Positions 24,967-37,800 of a stretch of DNA of 64,000 nucleotides are shown here, piece by piece. The notes under the pieces were generated by a model, which did not search any database, was not told where the DNA came from, and saw only the letters and a list, made by a program, of their open reading frames with translations. How positions within the stretch are numbered: position 1 is the stretch's first letter; each line of letters starts with the position of its first letter. A program made the translations under genes and the position numbers. The DNA is from Callipepla californica brunnescens (Eukaryota; Chordata; Aves; Galliformes; Odontophoridae), in assembly GCA_023055505.1 (NCBI GenBank), contig JALIRH010000003.1, forward strand, positions 36,272,842 to 36,336,841. The letters run 5' to 3'.

Positions 24967-27900
24967 GCGAAGTGCATGCCAGCAAACTGATAGTCATCTC
25001 TCTAAATTTAGCTATATCATTACTGTGGCATTTTCATTGCCAGAGTGTAACAGGAGAGGTATCGTGAACTTGCACTAGGGAGTGCTTGGACTGAGCGGGC
25101 ACCCAGAAACAAAAGGAAAAGGCAAATTCTGAGTTTGCAGCTCATGCTGGAGTAAGATAACCTCACACAACACCAGGAATCTGGAAATGCCAGTTGGGCA
25201 CATGGACAAATTGCCTTCAGATCTGAATAAAATCAAATAAAAAAATAACCCTGATAGAGGAAAGAAAAGCTCTAGAGATAGTTAGAGTAGAGGCAATAGA
25301 TTTTTTCATTACTGACAAGACTGTAGCCAGCTCATAGCTACACACCACTACCAAGCTGCAAAGCTTCGCAACCACCTATTGAAAAGACCACCTGGGTACA
25401 CTGCACATCCGAGCAAAAAAACATCTCTGAGCAGCAGTAAACTGTATCCTAACATTCATGCTCCATCATGATGAGATCCTTTCACAGGCCAGCTGAGGGC
25501 TCAGCTTCAGAAAGCTTCTCACAGAAGTAGGGAAGGCCACAAAGCAAGGAACTTCAGACAATTCTCCACCAGTGTTCTACAGGTACTTTGGGCCATTTCT
25601 GAAGGCAGATCAGATACTGAGGCACAGCTTCTCTTAATGCAGGAAAGAGCATTTTTAGTTCTGTCAATAACTGGAAAGAACAAATCTATGCAAAGAACAG
25701 AACCTTGCACTAATCACTGAAGCCTGGGCCTAAGGACCAGGAGCCTGCAACGTGCCAATGTGAGACAGCAGCAGGCTCCTGCTGCCCTCACTGCCCATCA
25801 TGCCAACGCTTCCTCATGCTTCCACTGAACTAAAACATAGGCTGGGGAAGAAGTACTGCACCATTTCAATGCCAACGACATGAAGCTGAAGAATCAGGGA
25901 TTAAGCAGACAGTGTTTTAAAACACCTTTTAAAGACAATATTTTAAAAACAGGTCCATAAACGCTCTATTATAAACAGCAGGGAAACAGAAAAACAAGGA
26001 GTATTTTCATCAGCGCTTTCACGTATCAAATACTTCCCTAGCACATCAAAATTGGAAAACATGAATCTCTCTCCTTGATGGATTCATTGTGCCAGAAGAG
26101 TGGTCAAATCCCAGTAATCCCATGCAAAGAAAGGCCTCCACAAATGAATAGGTGGTCTGTGGACATTCACTACTGCATAAAGCGTGTAATCTTTGTCCCA
26201 AAATGCTACGTTTAAAGGTGCATTTGAGTGAAAACAACATGTGTAGTAAAACAGTAGAAATTGCAGACTTCAGGGAAGATCTTTTCAGCAGTTTGCTATT
26301 TTTAGTTGCTTTTCCTTCTGACATTTTAAACCGACACATCAGGAAACCTGAGTGCTCAAAGTCAGCTCCCGCCAACCCCACCAAAAGTCAGGACCCGAAA
26401 AATTGAGTCCTTTGAAATCAGATTGATACATTCGATTCTCAGATACTTAATACTGGAAAAGATATAAATCCTTAAGTTGGAGCATATTTCACAAAGCTTT
26501 AAATGCTCTGAGTGGGCTTCTAAACTGTCAGTGTTAGTATTATTAGTAGGCAAAGAAAGTCCCATTTTAATTAGAAACTTTATTTTGAAATACATTACAC
26601 AGTTTACATGTGAAGTGCTTTCACTGTAAGATACTTCAAAAACATTGCACTGAGCAAAATGGCTGACCAATTTCCTTGAAGCTCTTCCAGTTATGTGTTG
26701 TTTTCATTAACAATATCTTACAGAACTAAGATGCAACTTAGGTATTTGTATTCAGAAGCTATTACTAGGTTTACCTTAGGGAGAAAGTACACGCTTAACC
26801 ATTCCAGTTAACTATGTGCTTCAGTAATGATGTTAAGGATTTGGCATTAAGACTGAAAGAAACCTGAGTCCTAATTAAAATCTGTATTCAACAAAGATTA
26901 AAAACAACAACAACAAAAAAAACCCTTCTGAAATTACTTTTTTTAATAAGGCACAGTCAGACGTGTTTATAAAGACTGACTACCAACTCAGTTTTACTTG
27001 AACAGCCTCCTTCCTGCTGTGTCAAAAGCAGTCTGAAAGTTGTTTGACCTGTCTGCTGCTGAGAATTTTCAAGAACAAGGCAGAGCAATAAGGCAACTAA
27101 AAGAACGAAGCAAAGAAGTTCAGCATTCGTGATGAATTCTGAACGTCTGCAAAGTAGTTCATTCTGTAAATGGAGCGCTCACTTATTAAAATTGTGGTCA
27201 TCTGTGACAAGGAAAATAGAAGTGGTGCAAGCAGTCCATGTTTGCAAAAGGAGTATTGCAAAGGTTATCTTTTGTTGTTGGGTGTGAGGTATTTTTTCCC
27301 CTCCCCCACTCCCAAAAACTCAGGACGTCTGGTATGCTTTCAGGTGAAGACTGCATGCAGCAATTCCCACTGCTTTCAAAGATAATCTAAATTGAATTCT
27401 TAATTTCCCCTCTGTTACCCAGAAAAGCTGAGTGTAACAGGAGGTTGCTTGACAACAGGTCAAATATCAGTGAATGAAATCTCCATTTAGATAATGAGCC
27501 AGAACTGCCATTCTATTTTGCATTTCTTATTAGAGTGAAAGGAATCCTGCAGGAATAATAACAATTCGAACAATTATACCATTATTTTGGCAGAAAGAAA
27601 GTTCAAGAACTCGTAAGATACGTTGTTGTTTGAAGAACATGAAGGAACTCAACACTCAGTTAAAGAATTAAATAAAAAAAAAAAAAGGGAGGAGGGGAGG
27701 GTGCAGGATAGCAGGATAAAGGACAGAGGAGAGAAACCTTACCTTCTCCTCCCAATTAAATCCTTGAGGAATAACTGCTTGAGCTGTATGGCTTCTGTGG
27801 CCTATGAATGCTTCACAGATACACTAAAAATTATCATTTTAAGCTGCTTGTTTTCAGTTTTAAGTCACTTAAAATAAAATTACTGCATCCATTCCCCTAC

Positions 27901-28230
27901 AATAATCAAACCAAGAAAAAAAATTAAAAGCATTTCTGATACAAATTTGTATCACATATTAAAAGATTTTATAATTCTGTAAAACAATTAAAACACACAC
28001 GTTTTTAAAAATTCTTTTGCACAGCTGAACTCAGTGCAGGTTTAAGATAAAAAAAATCTGTAAATGAAATAGTCATAACAAATGTTGAATATAAAATACA
28101 TTCTAAAGTATTTTACAGAATGGCTGAATTTCAAGCAAAGAACCGAGAACAAAGGATGTTAATGACAAGCAGCCACATACAGAACACAAAGCAATAAGTT
28201 TAAATCAGACTATTTTGGTTTGTGTAGCCC

Positions 28231-28236
28231 TTTATT
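28231..28236 (-). terminator. Candidate polyadenylation signal for MEMO1
   Basis: AATAAA on the minus strand (TTTATT on plus), about 525 bases after the stop codon. It is the most distal of three such hexamers within 530 bases. Use is inferred. Confidence 0.3.
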
Positions 28237-28759
28237 AGCAACTAAAATAGAAGATATCTGTTGTACATCACGGGTAGTAACTGACTATACTGGAGTTTTA
28301 TTATGTTCTAATACAGGATCATTTATAAATGCGTTGTTTTCCTTTTTTTCTTTTATTAAAAAGCTTCCACTCCTTTTTGTTTCCATTTACAACTTGCAAA
28401 ACTATTCTGAAAGCTGAGTACATGTGCACAGGTCTGCAAAGAGTGCAAATTTAGGATATGGTAAATGCTTTACATGTCGTATTTGTAAGGACTGTCTGCC
28501 ACCCATACCTTCACAGCTATTATCTTTCCTAAGAATCACAAAATGTTTTTATACCACTTTTCCTTCCATTGTCCTAAACAAGAAAGCATTTTTAAATGAG
28601 TTGAAACTAAGGAAGGACTACACCTACTAGAAAAGAAGAAAGTTCTATTAGTTTGAGGTTTCAGTATACCCAAAGACCAGGGACTGTATCTTTGTAAGGG
28701 CTAGGCTGGGACCCCGTATACAGAGTGTGTGCAGGTGCCATCCCTGAGCATTCAGCAGT
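28231..28759 (-). other. MEMO1: MEMO1 3' untranslated region (minimal estimate)
   Basis: AT-rich sequence downstream of the MEMO1 stop. On the minus strand AATAAA occurs at 28352-28357, 28297-28302 and 28231-28236, and again farther off at 26579-26584. Any of these could set the end and alternative sites are likely. I cannot tell which is used. Confidence 0.4.
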
Positions 28760-28891
28760 TCAGTGAACCATAAGTGCTCCAGCTGCGTAACTCACTGAGC
28801 TGTCTTGCCAGTTTCGACACTGGCTTGACTGAGCATAATTCAAAAATGAAAAGCTCATATTCATTCCATTCTTCTGGAGCTCATTGATAGC
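28760..28891 (-). CDS. MEMO1: MEMO1 coding exon 9 (stop codon)
   Basis: 43 codons, residues 255-297, then TGA at 28762-28760 ([20 protein letters not shown] ... [10 protein letters not shown]). The acceptor follows a very long minus-strand T-rich tract made by the A-rich stretch at 28897-28925. Confidence 0.96.
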   Translation of the reverse strand, partial: AINELQKNGMNMSFSFLNYAQSSQCRNWQDSSVSYAAGALMVH

Positions 28892-31800
28892 CTGGAGAAA
28901 AAAAAAAACAAAACAAAACAAAAAGATGAGATTTCAGTTCTTTCCCCTGCCCCTTGAGGGCTCTTGCAGAATCTTGCCCCTCAGTGCACTACATACATAC
29001 ATTCATGCAGCTCTATAAAGCAATACCAAACAGCCTTTCAGAATAGATCCTTCGGAAACTACTTTGAGTTCTATGAGGAATTTATACAGAAACAGACAAA
29101 AAAAAATTACCACTTTTTAGACAGTATTTTTCCTGTTAAAGAAAAAGGATGTACCAGAAATACAGTAGGTGTGTACATTAATAGAAATACATTTAGATTT
29201 AAACTGCATTGAAAATACAGTGAAATTCACCCAAGCATTATGATAAATCTGCAGCAGTCCATCAGTAAAGCAGCTGTGACCTAATTTGAACAACTAAGTT
29301 AAGGCAGGTTTATGCCTGCATTGCATCAAAGCAAAAAAACTCTTAAGTATGAAATACCGGTTAAGCTGAACTCTAATTGCCATAAATGTATGAGTTAAGA
29401 GTGCACAGCAGTCATTCTTACATAAGTACTCTTGTGTTGTATTTGCAAAAACAATGTCACACACCACAAGGCATTCACAGTTACCAGCTCAGCAATACTG
29501 AAAGAAATCTACACATAAAGTGCATTTGTAAGTACTGATTCAGAAGAATAAGTACATACTTCGCCACAGAAAGGGACTTTATTAAGGGACTTAATAATAA
29601 AGTGACAAGAGAAAGCAAATGACTATTTCACTGAAATTCAAAAGGATCACGGTACCTCATCTCCCTCAGGCAATTGAAAACCTCAGCCTTTGTAAGAATG
29701 TTTGTTTACGAGCAAGACAATGAAATTAGAAACCAAATTGAGAACACTTGGAAAAACGAATTAATTCAAGACTTGCCATTTTAGAGCTAAGGAATTCTCC
29801 AGCAATATTACACTTAAAGCAAATGCAAGCATATTGCTAAATGGTATGTTTTTCAGCAGATCAGGAATTACTTACATTTAATAATACGCCAATAGGATGT
29901 CTCCCACATATTGTATTATGGTATTTCTTCAAGTAATTGCTAAAAGATACAGGATCTAGCTGCTCTATAATGTTCATACCCTGAAAAAGAATTGATAGCA
30001 ATGATTACTTCTCACATTCATAAGCAGGTGTCCATGTAATCACCTACTTATGAACATAAAGCACATGAGGAGTAAAAATCTTCTACTTTCTATCAAGGGA
30101 AGCTCAGCATGTGAGGGTCTAGCCTGCAGTCTTCTTGTTGTCATCCCTTAAATCATAAAAGCAGGAACTCTTCTGAATCTGTCAATGACCCAAAGATCTC
30201 TGATACTATCCCTATGGACAGCAATGAAGCTCGTGTTAAAAGTGCTCCTCCCACAGACTAGGTGAGCTGACTCCCACCTCCAAGGATCCCTGCTTTCATA
30301 GGATTTTGTACTGCAATAAGCAGACATGGTTACTAAAAAAGTGAAACAGGAAGAAGTTTCTCCTCTTCTCTCTGATAATAGCCTTCCAGAAAGAGCACTT
30401 TCCTGGAACTTCTGGATATCAAAAAGCTCCAGACAAATTATACTTATGCAAATCAAGCACACAGCAAGACTAATATTTCCTAGGTACATCAAGCACACAA
30501 ACAAGGCAGCTGATCTGAGCACAGGAGGGCCATCCACTCAGAACATAAAAATCAGACCCAGAATATCTCCAAAGCACTGGCAAACTGGCACACCGCAGAA
30601 CCTTAAGAGGCAGAAGACCACGCTCCCATATTCCATGAGGCCATCACATCATCAGTATATTTCTCTCCACCAACAAGATCCATGATAACATGGAGTCTAC
30701 TATGAAAGCTAACACTTGCAAAGAAAGCAAAACCTCCTACGTATGCAAACATTTACATTCTTAAAGGCAAAAGGATTCTTACAACTATGTATACAGCCTA
30801 CTCTTTATGATGAAAGCAGTTCAAAGCAGGTCTAACACCACTGATGTCTGTATTTCATCATGGTTTTGTTATTTCAGCTATATCTGAGTCCATCCTCTGC
30901 TGTTTTTCCTCCCTCTGAAGATGATTAATTCTGTTCACCAGGCAAATGAGTCCCATACACTTACTAATCAGTAAGAAGCATAGCCATGCCTCTTAATTGC
31001 AGCTGATGAAGCAGGAAGGTTTTCCTCAGAGACAAGAAGAAAAACATACACTTTGCATGGGAATAATGCAAATTTTATATTAGAAAGCTACATTAGAAAG
31101 GGAGATCAGAGACAATTTCTCTAAAGATTCCTTCTGTTTCTGCGGTTGCCCCAACCAATTCCCCTGATTTTGGGAAGCATAAGTGATAAAAGCAGAAATC
31201 GGGATGCAAGAAGCAGTCTGTCTGAAGTCTCCACCTCAGGAGTGAAACCTCTTGAATACTCTGCAAGAACGCAGGCTGATCTGGCAGATACCCTAATTAT
31301 TCAGACTGGATCACAGCCTAGAACAGAGGAGCTGGAGGTTCCCAGAAGCATCAGGGGAGAATTAGAAAACAGCAACCATAGCCACCACCTCTGTGTAATT
31401 TTTAATTAAAAACAGACATAAGATGATTTCATAAAAAGATAAACTTCACAGAAAAATAAAACCAAACTATACTGACTAACAGCTGTCAAGAGCTCAGTTC
31501 TAGTGTCACAGAGAGGGTGTTCAGACTCCTGGATGGTAATTGCAGCTGTTACTCACACTGTAGATGTACAGAACCAAAATGAATGCCAAAAACAAAGGCA
31601 GCTCCTCTCTTAAGTAGCAGCAATTACAGATACCATTGCATTTCTAAGTAAGAAGCATGTACTCAAATTGTGTATTTACTGGTAAACTGTTAGTACAGAT
31701 AGCAGAACCAGATACTAAACAGCTCAAAAGAACATTTTTCATCCATTAACGAACTATTTCATGACTTTGTAAAAAAATAAAAATAAAAAATAAGAACGGC

Positions 31801-34800
31801 TGCTCACTTGAGAGGCTCACTCTATAACAATAAATCCTAGAACATACTGTGCAGGGGCATTTGAGCATTTGTCTCAAGTGAATGAATGAGGACTTATAAG
31901 ACTGCTTCATAAGCTTACTTCCACACACAAATCAGCTCTGCAAGCACTAAGAGCTAAACAGTTCATCCGAGCAAATATTATCAGAGCTCTGTAAGTTATG
32001 GAGTTGATACAATCCATTGGAGATTGGCAGTAACAACTCTCCTATCAGCATTCAGCTGCACTGAACATTCCAAACTTTCAAACTTAAAAACTGGCAGAAC
32101 CAAGCTTGGTTCTCTATCTGTAATGGCTTTGAGAAACAAAAGAAATACTTCTATCACGTGGTATTTTGTTTGTTCTAGAAAGAAGTATGAGGCTAGTCAG
32201 AAACTTTCAGCATTCAGAATAACTCTGTTCTAAATCTTGCTCAGCTGAATTAAAATACATGACAAAATGTAAATTACCACAGTTTTACAGTTCATTTCAT
32301 AGCTATTACAGCATATATCAGTTAACCAGACAGAATAAATGGCACCTACAATAACCTTGCACAGTGTATATAGCGTGGTTAAATGCACTTAACTTTGTAA
32401 AGTGATCCCTATAGGACCAAATACCTACCATCTTACAAAACAAAGAAACAAACCCAAAAAACACACCCAATCTGCAGGCTTATTTTATACTATAAACAAA
32501 GGAATGGTGCTCCACAACATCCTTCTCTCCAAATTGGAAAGATTGGATTTGATAGGTGGACTGCTAAGTGGATGAAGAACTGGCTGCAGGACTGAGTGTG
32601 GTCAGACAATGACGGTCAGTGGCTGCGTCTGGATGGAGATCAGAGATGAGTGGTGTCCCCTAGGGGGTCAGTGCTGGGACCAGCACTCTTTCATATCTCC
32701 ATCAATGACATCAGTAGTGGGGCTGAGTGCACCCTCAGCAAGTTTGCTGACGACACCAAGCTGTGGGGTGCAGTTGACACACCAGAGGAACAGGATGCCA
32801 TCCACAGGGACCTAGACAGGCTGAGCAGTGGGACCAGGTGAACCCCGTGAGGTTCAACAAATCCAAGTGTAAGGTCTTATACCTGGGTTGAAGCAGCAGC
32901 CAATAGCAACACAAAATGGGAGAAGTCAAAGAACTGAGTGCTGCCAAAAAAAGACATGAGGGTCTGTGGATGAGAAACTGGACATGAGCCAGCAATGTGC
33001 CCTTGCAGCCCTTAAGCCGACCATTTCCTGGACTGCATCAAAAGAAATATGGCAAGCAGACTGAGGGAGGTGATCCTGCACATGTAATCTGTGCTGGTGA
33101 CGCCTCCTGAAGTACTGATCCAGATATGGAGTCCTCAGTACAGGAGAGACATAGATCTGTTGGAGTGCAACCAGAGAAAGCCCAGAAAAATGATCTAAAG
33201 GACGGAACACCTCTTCTACAGGGACAGGCTGAGAGAACTGGGGTTCTTCAGCCCAGACAAGAGAAAGCTCTGAAGTGAACTGATATCCATCAATATCTAA
33301 AAGGGGAGCTACAAAATAGAAGGGGACAGATTGTTTAGCAGGGTCTGTGGTGACAGAACAAGGGGAAATGGTTTCAAACTCAGGAGGGTAGATTTCAGTT
33401 AGATACAAGAAAAGTATTTTACAATGGGGGTGGTGAGGCACTGGAACAGGTTGCCCAGAGGTGTGGTGGATGCCCTGTCTGGAGACTTTCAAGGCAAGGC
33501 TGGACCAGGACTTGATCTATCTGATCTAGCTGTGGGTGTTCCTATCCATTGCAAGGGAGTTGGACTAGATGGCTTTTAAAGGTCCCTTTCAATTCTAAGG
33601 GTTCTAAGACTTTTTGACTAGTTCAAGTTTCCAATCAGTAACCTCAGTGGCTTCTTCATATTTAAATATACACACACACACACCGCTATCACACTTAGAG
33701 AAGTAAAACCAAATTTGGTTTCAGCACTAGTCAGTCTAACTCTCCTTGTATGTTGAAGTCACTCAGACTAGGAGATAAACAAGCCACAGGAAAATGAATG
33801 TCTGGGAACAGCAGAGACTGAAGAGGTGAGCAGCCAAGCAGAAAGGTATGGCCTCGCATTATAACCAAGCTAAAAAGTCTTCTCAGGTCGGAGCTTTCTG
33901 GAAGGCACAAACACATTGGAGTGGTATGGCAAAAACCACCTCAAAAGCCAGCCATGCGGTGCACTGCTTTTCCACAAAGCCAGCTGGCTGTTTCTGCACA
34001 GCTCTCCTTGCTATACCATGCCTTTTCATTATTCAGAACTCAGACAATCCTCCTACTGACTCAAGTGAGGTGTAAGGTTTCACAAATAGATACAAAATGA
34101 GCAATCTGGCAGAGAAGGTTGGAGTTTATGGTCCGAATTTTCTGTCCAGCCATAATCAAAAAATAATTACTCTTCAATGATGCATTGCAGAATACTCTTC
34201 TGCTCTTATTTAAGAAGCTGGCAGGTATCAGGTTACAATATACAAAGACAGTATTGTACAGCAGATGCTTAATTACAACTCTCCATTTGAGGCTTCTTCC
34301 CTAAGGTCCCCCTGTTAACAAGGAGGGTATGGTACTGCCCCTTTCTGTGACCACTCTGCAAGGCAACAGAATGATCATATTAAGAGTTGCTGTGGAAAAA
34401 CAGATATTTGCCCAGAAATATTATAATTCTCTCTCTTGTGCTTCAGTCTCAAGTCTTTAACAGAAACACAATAAATGAAATTTCTAACAGAGATTAACAG
34501 GTTGGGAAATCTCTAATGCCCAGAATGTTTAGGGTTGTTTATATGCTAGTTAAGAAAAAACACACATATACCTAAGGTCAAGTCTAAGAGACCACAGTCC
34601 TTCCATAAGGGTATTTCTTTAGTAAAGTCATTTTATTGCAACTCAGAATACTTTCCTGCTTACAAAGCACTCAGTCTGCTGCTTTGTTGGTTACTAAACA
34701 ATTGTAAAATTGTTGCTATTAGCTAGCAATAATTTTATTGGATCAGCAACCATAGAAGGTGACACCTCTGCTGGTTTTAGTACAGTTTTGTCTCCACCTT

Positions 34801-37800
34801 TGTTATTTTCCCTGTGGAGAGACCCGGCAGTTATAACAAGAGTCTCTTCAGCATCCTAAATGACATTAAGAAATTCAACACTTAAGAAAAAAGAAAAAAA
34901 AGTAACTGAGTGAGGTATATAAAACTGAATAAACTCATACAAAAAAAAAAAAAAAGCTGGAAGAATATGACAGGCAAATCTTTGTAGCATTGTGCTTAAC
35001 ATCCTATTGCTAGAAAGAAATTTCCTAAAATTGCTAAAAACATTGCTCTGTATTGAACTCGAACATTGAGTATGATTATGGAACTGTGTTCACATACACA
35101 TGATACGTACCAACAGGCAAAAAAGTACACTGCCACAAAGCACGGTTAGTTTTCCAGTTAAAATTAAGACAGGGACAGTACTTTTACAGTCAATACACTG
35201 TGTACAGTAGACATCAATTTCACTACTGCTACAAAAACATTTCTTTTTGGCTGAATAACTACAAAAATAAACAGCCCAAAGCAGCACATTCACCAAAAGT
35301 AATTAAATGCTGAAGTCCAACCTTCTTCACAGAAATAAGCAAGAGGGAACTAATGTTTAACGTTTAAGTGCTAATACACTTTAAACTACCCTCCTACAAA
35401 AATATGCAGAGCTGCAAGTTCTGGGACTCTACACAGAGACACCTCTCAACTGACAGTAGGAATTAGGAAAAATGGCATCGAGCGAAGGCAAATTTACTGC
35501 TTCTACTCCAGCAACAACTGGTGAAAAACAAAGGCAACAGCTGGAGAAAACCAAAAGACATCAATATGGATACACAAAGAAAAAAACTCCAGAGCTCTCT
35601 CCAACATATTTGTTCTTTTACTCATTTCAGACAAGTGGAAAAAATAAATGCTCCCTAAATAACAACAGCTGACTTTTCCAACAGATTTACAAAGTCACAG
35701 AAATGATTCAATATTTTCAGCTGAATTTTGTAGCTGTGTTTCCAGAATTACTTCTATTTTGTGAATTAAATATTGTTCTGAAGGTTAGCACACTTTTTTA
35801 TCCTACTTAAAAGGAAATTCTTGGCTCCTGTGATTGCAAAGAAAACGCAACAAAATTGGCATCATGATCTCATGTATTTCAGGTATCTTCCACTCATTTG
35901 CCAAACCTAGAACAAAGCATGGTCTAGCATTTTTCCCCATCAACTGCTACAGAGTAGGAGAGAGGTAAGACTGCTTCCCCAATAAGCAGGGACTTCAGTT
36001 TTCCTAAAGAGCACAATCCCCTTCAGCCTTCCCTCTTTAAAATGGATGATGCTGAAACCACCAACACAATCACAAAGCTGTTTAAATATGCAGTTATCAT
36101 AGCTAACAACTCTGAAGGACCACAATATTTAAGTTTTTACTGTTTCTCATATGCATAAGAAAGCACATGGACAAGAATTCACTGGGGGAATTCTAGGTAG
36201 GTAAACATGCATTTATTCTCATAAATTATGCTTATTAGATTACATCCACAACGTACCGTGCACACTCAGTAAAACAGAAGATAGTAGTAAAAAACCATGA
36301 CTAAGTTCTTTCTCTGGTAAACAAAGGAGAAGTATACATTCAATAAAACAGCCAATCTGTAACACTTTGTTAGAGAAGTTTCCAACGTGTTCAAAGTAAT
36401 GTAAAGTACAGGAGAAACTTGTTAGTTAGTTCCACCAAATCTGAAAACTTACCATTTTATCTAGGTGCTCAATGGATCTATAAATTTCTCCTTGGGATTC
36501 ATCATAGTAACTGTAACGGAACCTCTGACCTTGAAACAAAAATCATGTATAAAATAAAAAAGGGAAAATTTGTAGCTAAAACACTCCCTAGTACTTGAAA
36601 ATTAATTGAAACTGTAACATCTGTAAGTAGTACTCTTCATTTGCTTTACACCTTTCAGCTCTACTGAGAAAATTTTAGGGCTATCACAGAAGCAGCCCAG
36701 AAGCCAAGTAGAAAAAAAGATAAAAAATTCAAGTATAGCTGCCCTTCCCTTTAAAAAAAACAAAACCAAACACCTGTTCTGTAGAACTGAGACTGCAGAA
36801 TCACTTATTTATTGACTGTTAATGCCTTGGACTGCATTTCTATTAAGTTTACATGTAAAGTAACATTTCTTTTTGCTATTCCTCTTTAGACAAAAGGTCA
36901 ACCCTGGGCTCAAGCTACTGCTTGCACGATAATACCCACTGTAAATGAAGTTAAAAAAAAAAAAAATAGTTCATGACAATTCAATTCAGTTCTAGATAGC
37001 TCACTGGCCACAGCTGAACACAGGTCATTCTTAAACAGCTCCACCTATTCCACAGTTCAAAGATGAGTAAAACAAGAACTCTGTTACATAAGGTGACCAA
37101 AGCAAAGATGTCCACGAATAAAAAGGAAGAAGGTCTGTTGTGTAACAGAAAACATCTTTGTGAAGCAGTCCCCTTTTCCAGCTATTGTCACAGTAAAAGG
37201 AAAGTAAAGCATTAAAGCAGAATGTCAGATGTCAAGGCTTCTGGAATCTATCTAGTTTTGACACCATGAACTGGGATAACTCTGCTGAGTTGGCATAAAC
37301 ACTCCATTTGCTATCTTACCCAGCAGTAAAAGATACAAAACTCATTTCCAAAGGGATGTTGTCACGTCCAGTGAACTGTTAACTAGTTAGCTTTGTAATA
37401 TCCTTTGAGATGTTTAAGAGTAAAAAGAAAAAGGGCAAGAAACTTCAGACATTTCATCACAAGTGAAAAGATGTTTATAAATCAATATTCCTTTACCACT
37501 TCTTTGCTACACTGAAAAACACATTATCATTTTAATTGTTTTTATCTATTGCTCCAAATTAAACTTTTGCTTAACAAACATATTTACGTTTCAGATATAC
37601 ATTTACCAAAAGTTCAAATGTCAAAATGTGCTCAATTAAAGATTTTTTTTTTTTTTTTTAAGTAAATACAAAATATGAATCTTACTGCTGTCATGAAGAG
37701 ATGTGAAACTTACCCCAATGGCAAAAGTCAGAAGAAACCACAAAGAGGTTACTAGGATCAGCTAGGTATTTACTGAAGAGTTTTCCAAATTCCTGCTCTT

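Larger units (their letters stand above)
21501..28230. other. Intergenic 3' of MEMO1
   Basis: Contains ATTA and TA low-complexity near 22490-22550, the duplicated motif at 22.7 kb, the exon-like segment at 24343 and a poly-A tract at 24947. The portion above about 26.5 kb could include a longer MEMO1 3' UTR. Confidence 0.65.
29981..36452 (-). other. MEMO1 intron 7 (6.5 kb)
   Basis: Holds the longest CR1 copy of the window (about 32543-33610, opposite strand), a short CA repeat near 33669-33683 and an A tract near 34941. The rest is AT-rich with no recognised feature. Confidence 0.85.

Noticed and set aside
30148..30537. 129-codon minus-strand frame in MEMO1 intron 7
   Set aside because: No recognised family and no splice context. 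The hydrophobic stretch alone is not evidence.
32650..32841. 63-codon plus-strand frame as a gene inside MEMO1
   Set aside because: It is the CR1 reverse transcriptase palm segment, broken before and after.
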